Positions 8,718-10,733 of a stretch of 10,733 nt of DNA are shown here, piece by piece. The notes beneath the pieces are model-generated. The model did not search any database, had not been told where the DNA came from, and worked only from the letters and a program-made list of their open reading frames with translations. This DNA is from Gammaproteobacteria bacterium (GTDB taxonomy: Bacteria > Pseudomonadota > Gammaproteobacteria > SZUA-140): NCBI GenBank assembly GCA_026994735.1, contig JALWQD010000380.1, positions 1-10,733 on the forward strand, given 5' to 3'. Within the stretch, counting starts at the first letter, position 1. Every line of letters begins with the position of its first letter. The position numbers were made by a program, and so were the translations under genes.

Positions 8718-8739
8718 GGTGACGGCACACACTGTCACC
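8718..8739. repeat. Inverted repeat GGTGAC-N10-GTCACC in the PEP-CTERM gene leader
   Basis: A perfect 6-bp inverted repeat with a 10-base spacer lies about 23-44 bp upstream of the PEP-CTERM gene ATG and just upstream of its Shine-Dalgarno. It could be an operator or a small hairpin in the 5' untranslated region that affects translation. Its sequence alone does not identify a regulator. Confidence 0.4.
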
Positions 8740-8826
8740 CGGCCTATTTCTTATATCTCTTTCATCGGCTATATATGTCAGATATCCATAGCGCCGCGAA
8801 TCATCGCCCTGAATACCGGAAAAATA

Positions 8827-8847
8827 TCTATACAAGGTTCTATACAA
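8827..8847. repeat. Tandem direct repeat TCTATACAA separated by GGT
   Basis: Two identical 9-bp copies, at 8827-8835 and 8839-8847, are spaced 12 bp centre to centre. The right copy contains the complement of the -12 element of the sigma-54-like promoter; the left copy covers its predicted transcription start. The arrangement may be chance in an AT-rich stretch, or a site for a protein acting at the promoter. Confidence 0.4.
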
Positions 8848-8859
8848 AATATATGCCAA
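8843..8859 (-). promoter_or_regulatory. Candidate sigma-54 (-24/-12) promoter of the PEP-CTERM gene
   Basis: On the minus strand the sequence is TTGGCATATATTTTGTA. It matches the YTGGCACG-N4-TTGCW consensus completely in YTGGCA, in TTG and in the final W, with exact spacing between the GG and the -12 G. The mismatches are CG to TA after the -24 box and C to T in the -12 dinucleotide. The predicted start near 8833 gives a leader of about 138 nt. Published work on PEP-CTERM systems links them to RpoN and the PrsK/PrsR two-component system, which makes this assignment plausible but not proven. Confidence 0.45.
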
Positions 8860-8893
8860 GAGTCATAAGTCGCTGTTAAAAAACGACATGACG

Positions 8894-8922
8894 TTTACAC
8901 ACACAGCGGATAAAAACATACT
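8894..8922 (+). promoter_or_regulatory. Candidate sigma-70 promoter toward the FN3 lipoprotein
   Basis: TTTACA (8894-8899) and CATACT (8917-8922) are separated by 17 bases, matching the -35 at five of six and the -10 at four of six positions. The predicted start near 8929 would give a leader of about 185 nt before the lipoprotein ATG at 9114. Confidence 0.4.
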
Positions 8923-8939
8923 GTAAAGCAGGCATTACA
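8922..8939. promoter_or_regulatory. Inverted repeat TGTAA-N8-TTACA, candidate enhancer-binding site
   Basis: The 18-bp element is TGTAAAGCAGGCATTACA, with perfect 5-bp arms. A third TTACA half site is at 8895-8899. Its centre is about 85 bp upstream of the -12 element of the sigma-54-like promoter, in the range used by enhancer-binding proteins. It also overlaps the end of the candidate plus-strand -10, so a bound protein could repress the opposite promoter. The regulator is not identifiable from sequence. Confidence 0.3.
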
Positions 8940-9017
8940 ATGAAGGGGAACCTGCAGCGGCAGAATGGCGTCTCAAGCTGAAGCTGAGCGAAATTGCCTG
9001 CTGAGCGGGTAATCTCA

Positions 9018-9057
9018 CGAGATAACAGCCAAACCGTGAACAGGTTCTCGATTTTTT
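9018..9057 (+). terminator. Weak hairpin plus T6, possible attenuator in the lipoprotein leader
   Basis: CGAGA (9018-9022) can pair with TCTCG (9046-9050); an inner AACC (9032-9035) can alternatively pair with GGTT (9043-9046), sharing one base with the outer stem. The structure is followed directly by A and six T residues (9052-9057). The stem is short and interrupted, so termination would be partial at best. It lies 57 bp before the lipoprotein ATG. Confidence 0.25.
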
Positions 9058-9113
9058 CGTCACCGGCAGTCGCTAACGAACACAGTGGACATCAGGCCGT
9101 TAACAGGAAAACC

Positions 9114-9560
9114 ATGAATAGACCCGATCTTTGCAAAGGTTATCGCCGTCAAAAGGCAATACCCCGGTTAGCCAGGGTTGTCCTTCTGGCCATCCCATTA
9201 TTGCTCACAGCCTGTGGCGGCAGCACTAGCGCCAGCAGTTCACCCTCCGCCGCTATCAACATCAACAACAGCGCGCCTGCCCCCATTGCCAGCGCTCGCA
9301 CTGTCAGCATCTCCTGGAATGCGCCCACTGTACGCATTGACAACGCCCCGGTCGTGCCTTCGGAGATTGGTGGCTACCGGATTTATTACGGTAGTGACAG
9401 CAATAACCTGCAATTGCTGACAGAGATTACAGACCCCGGCCGGACAAACTTCACAACCGCCGAATTGACACCCGGCAGCTATTATTTTGCCGTCACTGCC
9501 TACGATGTCTATGGCACTGAAAGCCAATATTCAAACATCGATAACAAGGTCGTTCTCTAA
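9114..9560 (+). CDS. Small lipoprotein with a fibronectin type III domain
   Basis: Predicted outer-membrane lipoprotein of 148 residues. The N-terminus has a basic region (RRQK, RLAR), a hydrophobic core (VVLLAIPLLL) and the lipobox LLTAC with Cys34; the residue after Cys is Gly, not Asp, which favours the outer membrane. A Ser/Ala/Asn-rich linker follows (about 37-58), then one FN3-like beta-sandwich (about 60-148) with SISWNAP, GGYRIYYG and PGSYYFAVTAYDVYGTES, the usual FN3 strand signatures. FN3 modules usually mediate protein or carbohydrate contacts; no partner can be named. Start choice: the frame extends upstream to a TTG (8994), but only the ATG at 9114, with AGGA five bases before it, puts the signal peptide at the N-terminus. 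It is convergent with the ATPase gene, 39 bp apart, and divergent from the PEP-CTERM gene. Confidence 0.88.
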   Translation: MNRPDLCKGYRRQKAIPRLARVVLLAIPLLLTACGGSTSASSSPSAAININNSAPAPIASARTVSISWNAPTVRIDNAPVVPSEIGGYRIYYGSDSNNLQLLTEITDPGRTNFTTAELTPGSYYFAVTAYDVYGTESQYSNIDNKVVL

Positions 9561-9599
9561 GATAGCGAGAGCAGTCTTGGATAACAGCGACAGGAGAAC

Positions 9600-10598
9600 T
9601 CAGGCTTCGCCACCTGAACGCATTGTCAGCGCCCGTAAACGGGCATGTTCGAGGGTCAATGCATCTTCAAGGCCGTCGAGCCGCTTTTCCAATGCCACAA
9701 TACGCTCCTGCATCTGAATATAGATCTGCAGATCATCCCCCGGAACCTTTGTCTGCTGTCCCTGTTCACTGGCACGCAACGGTCGCGCAACCTCGCAATC
9801 AAGCTCCTCGACAACATGTTCCAGCAGCGCAGCGTCAAACGCGTGAACCTCTTCGAGAAAACCAAACAACAACAAACGGTCAACAAGGGTGTTAATACGC
9901 CGTGGAATGCCGCCTGTTTGGGCATAGACAGCAACAAACAGGTCTTCAGTAAAATCAGGGTCACCCTGCCACCCCACCAACCCCAAACGATGTTCTATAT
10001 AGGGCCGCACCTCGCCCATCTCGAGGGCACCGAGGTGATAGGAAGCAATAACACGCTGGCTCAACTGCTCCAGCTGGGGCGAGCGTAACGTGGCCGCAAA
10101 TTCTTTTTGGCCAAGCAGGAATGTCTGCAAATAAGGCTCGGAAATGCTTTGAAAATTTGACAACATGCGCAGTTCTTCAAGCGCCGAAATCGACAGATTT
10201 TGTACCTCATCGATCAGTAGCAAAACACGTCGCCCCTGCCCGGCCATCCGTCCCAGCAAGCGCTCAATTCCCCGCAACAAGCCGGCCTTGCTAACGCCCT
10301 CGAAGGCAATCCCAAGTTCGGCCGCGACCATACGCAATATCTCATTATCATCGAGACCGGTATTATTCACGCGAATCACTTGAAGATGGCGGTCCTGCAG
10401 GTCATTGACCAGCGCTTCAACCAGGGTTGTTTTACCGGTACCAATATCGCCGGTAATCACAATGAAGCCTTCACCTTCAGAAATACCATATTGCAGATAG
10501 GCCATGGCCCGTTCGTGGCCACGACTGGCGAAATAAAAACGGGGATCAGGACTGAGGCGGAAGGGTTTTCCGCTGAAATTGAAGTAGTCCTCATACAT
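9600..10598 (-). CDS. ExeA/GspA-type AAA ATPase, PEP-CTERM-locus subfamily
   Basis: Predicted ATPase of 332 residues. The N-terminal signature MYEDYFNFSGKPFRLSPDPRF and the HERAMAYLQYGISEGEGFIVITG stretch are typical of the secretion-ATPase subfamily found with exosortase A and exopolysaccharide genes. Walker A is GDIGTGKT (residues 50-57, Lys56), Walker B is LLLIDEVQNL (Asp130, Glu131), and a sensor-like TGGIPRRINTLVDR follows near residues 225-240. The last 45 residues are predicted to form a coiled coil (MQERIVALEKRLDGLEDAL). It has no signal peptide, so it is cytoplasmic or membrane-peripheral. By family it is thought to support export or polymer assembly; the exact role is unknown. Start choice: the ATG at 10598 has AAGGGG nine bases upstream and gives the family N-terminus; the longer TTG start (10607) is less likely. 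It begins 48 bp after the ffh stop on the same strand, with no visible terminator between, so read-through from ffh is likely. Confidence 0.9.
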   Translation of the reverse strand: MYEDYFNFSGKPFRLSPDPRFYFASRGHERAMAYLQYGISEGEGFIVITGDIGTGKTTLVEALVNDLQDRHLQVIRVNNTGLDDNEILRMVAAELGIAFEGVSKAGLLRGIERLLGRMAGQGRRVLLLIDEVQNLSISALEELRMLSNFQSISEPYLQTFLLGQKEFAATLRSPQLEQLSQRVIASYHLGALEMGEVRPYIEHRLGLVGWQGDPDFTEDLFVAVYAQTGGIPRRINTLVDRLLLFGFLEEVHAFDAALLEHVVEELDCEVARPLRASEQGQQTKVPGDDLQIYIQMQERIVALEKRLDGLEDALTLEHARLRALTMRSGGEA

Positions 10599-10646
10599 AA
10601 ATGACAACCCCTTTTATATCGCCGTAAAAGATGTCCCGGAGTCGTT

Positions 10647-10733
10647 TCAAACCGGCATACGCCCCTTAAAAGCGCGTAACATTTTACCCATCCCGCCCTT
10701 TGATAGTTGCTTCATCATTTTCTTCATCTGTAC
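10647..10733 (-). CDS. ffh: Ffh, signal recognition particle protein (C-terminal 28 codons only)
   Basis: The last 87 bases, read on the minus strand, encode VQMKKMMKQLSKGGMGKML and then RAFKGRMPV before a TGA (10649-10647). This Met/Lys/Gly-rich end matches the C-terminus of the Ffh M domain (E. coli has MMKKMKKGGMAKMMRSMKG), which binds 4.5S RNA and signal sequences. The rest of the gene lies beyond the window. The next gene downstream is the ATPase, not rpsP, which follows ffh in many proteobacteria. Confidence 0.88.
   Translation of the reverse strand, partial: VQMKKMMKQLSKGGMGKMLRAFKGRMPV

Larger units (their letters stand above)
8696..9113. other. 418-bp divergent intergenic region with regulatory-like signals
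   Basis: This is the longest non-coding stretch in the window and lies between two divergent envelope genes. I see no credible ORF in it; a 13-codon ATG frame at 8940 has no Shine-Dalgarno. Listed separately are an inverted repeat, a direct repeat, a sigma-54-like promoter and an upstream inverted repeat on the minus-strand side, and a sigma-70-like promoter and a hairpin plus T tract on the plus-strand side. It also has an 8-bp direct repeat GCTGAGCG at 8983-8990 and 9000-9007. Confidence 0.7.

Noticed and set aside
8945..8958. GG-N10-GC spacing on the plus strand as a second sigma-54 promoter
   Set aside because: Neither TGGC before nor TTG at the -12 is present, so only the dinucleotide spacing fits by chance.
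8940..8981. 13-codon ORF in the lipoprotein leader, possible leader peptide
   Set aside because: No Shine-Dalgarno before its ATG and no regulatory run of a single amino acid.
9018..9080. Resemblance to a cyclic di-GMP (GEMM-I) riboswitch, from ACAGCCAAACC
   Set aside because: Only a short piece resembles the first conserved block; the second block (GGACGCAAAGCC-like) and the overall two-helix layout are missing.
9645..10088. 147-codon plus-strand open frame
   Set aside because: Antisense to the ATPase gene; no start signal or recognisable motif.
1..10733. CRISPR array, insertion sequence, tRNA or rRNA
   Set aside because: No regularly spaced repeats, transposase, terminal inverted repeats or tRNA-like cloverleaf seen in the gene-free stretches.

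Overview
The window is a chromosomal segment of a gammaproteobacterium-like organism. Its backbone is the gammaproteobacterial housekeeping block carA-carB-greA / yhbY / rlmE-ftsH. CarA, CarB, GreA, YhbY, RlmE and FtsH closely resemble their Escherichia coli counterparts in length and motif positions. The species cannot be named from this sequence.

Layout from left to right: ftsH (minus strand, 3' part outside the window), rlmE (minus), yhbY (plus, divergent from rlmE), greA, carB and carA (all minus; carB and greA overlap by ATGA). Then comes a lineage-specific island: a PEP-CTERM-anchored secreted protein (minus), a 418-bp intergenic region rich in regulatory-looking sequence, a small fibronectin-type-III lipoprotein (plus), and an ExeA/GspA-type ATPase of the PEP-CTERM-locus subfamily (minus). 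The last 87 bases are the C-terminal end of ffh (minus), too short to stand out as an ORF but recognisable from its Met/Lys/Gly-rich M-domain tail.

Functionally, the left two thirds make carbamoyl phosphate for arginine and pyrimidines (CarAB), rescue backtracked RNA polymerase (GreA), assist large-subunit ribosome maturation (YhbY, RlmE) and carry out membrane protein quality control (FtsH). The right third is envelope or surface biology. The PEP-CTERM protein should be handled by an exosortase, which is not in this window. The ATPase belongs to a family normally found in exosortase/exopolysaccharide loci. The lipoprotein sits between the two. In many gammaproteobacteria dapB, dnaJ and dnaK precede carA; here the exosortase-linked genes sit between carA and ffh instead.

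The most interesting new signal is upstream of the PEP-CTERM gene: a good match to a sigma-54 (-24/-12) promoter, with an inverted repeat about 85 bp further upstream where an enhancer-binding protein would be expected to bind. On the opposite strand of the same intergenic region there is a sigma-70-like promoter followed, about 130 nt later, by a weak hairpin plus six T residues, which could be a leader attenuator or a small RNA. All regulatory calls are pattern-based inferences.
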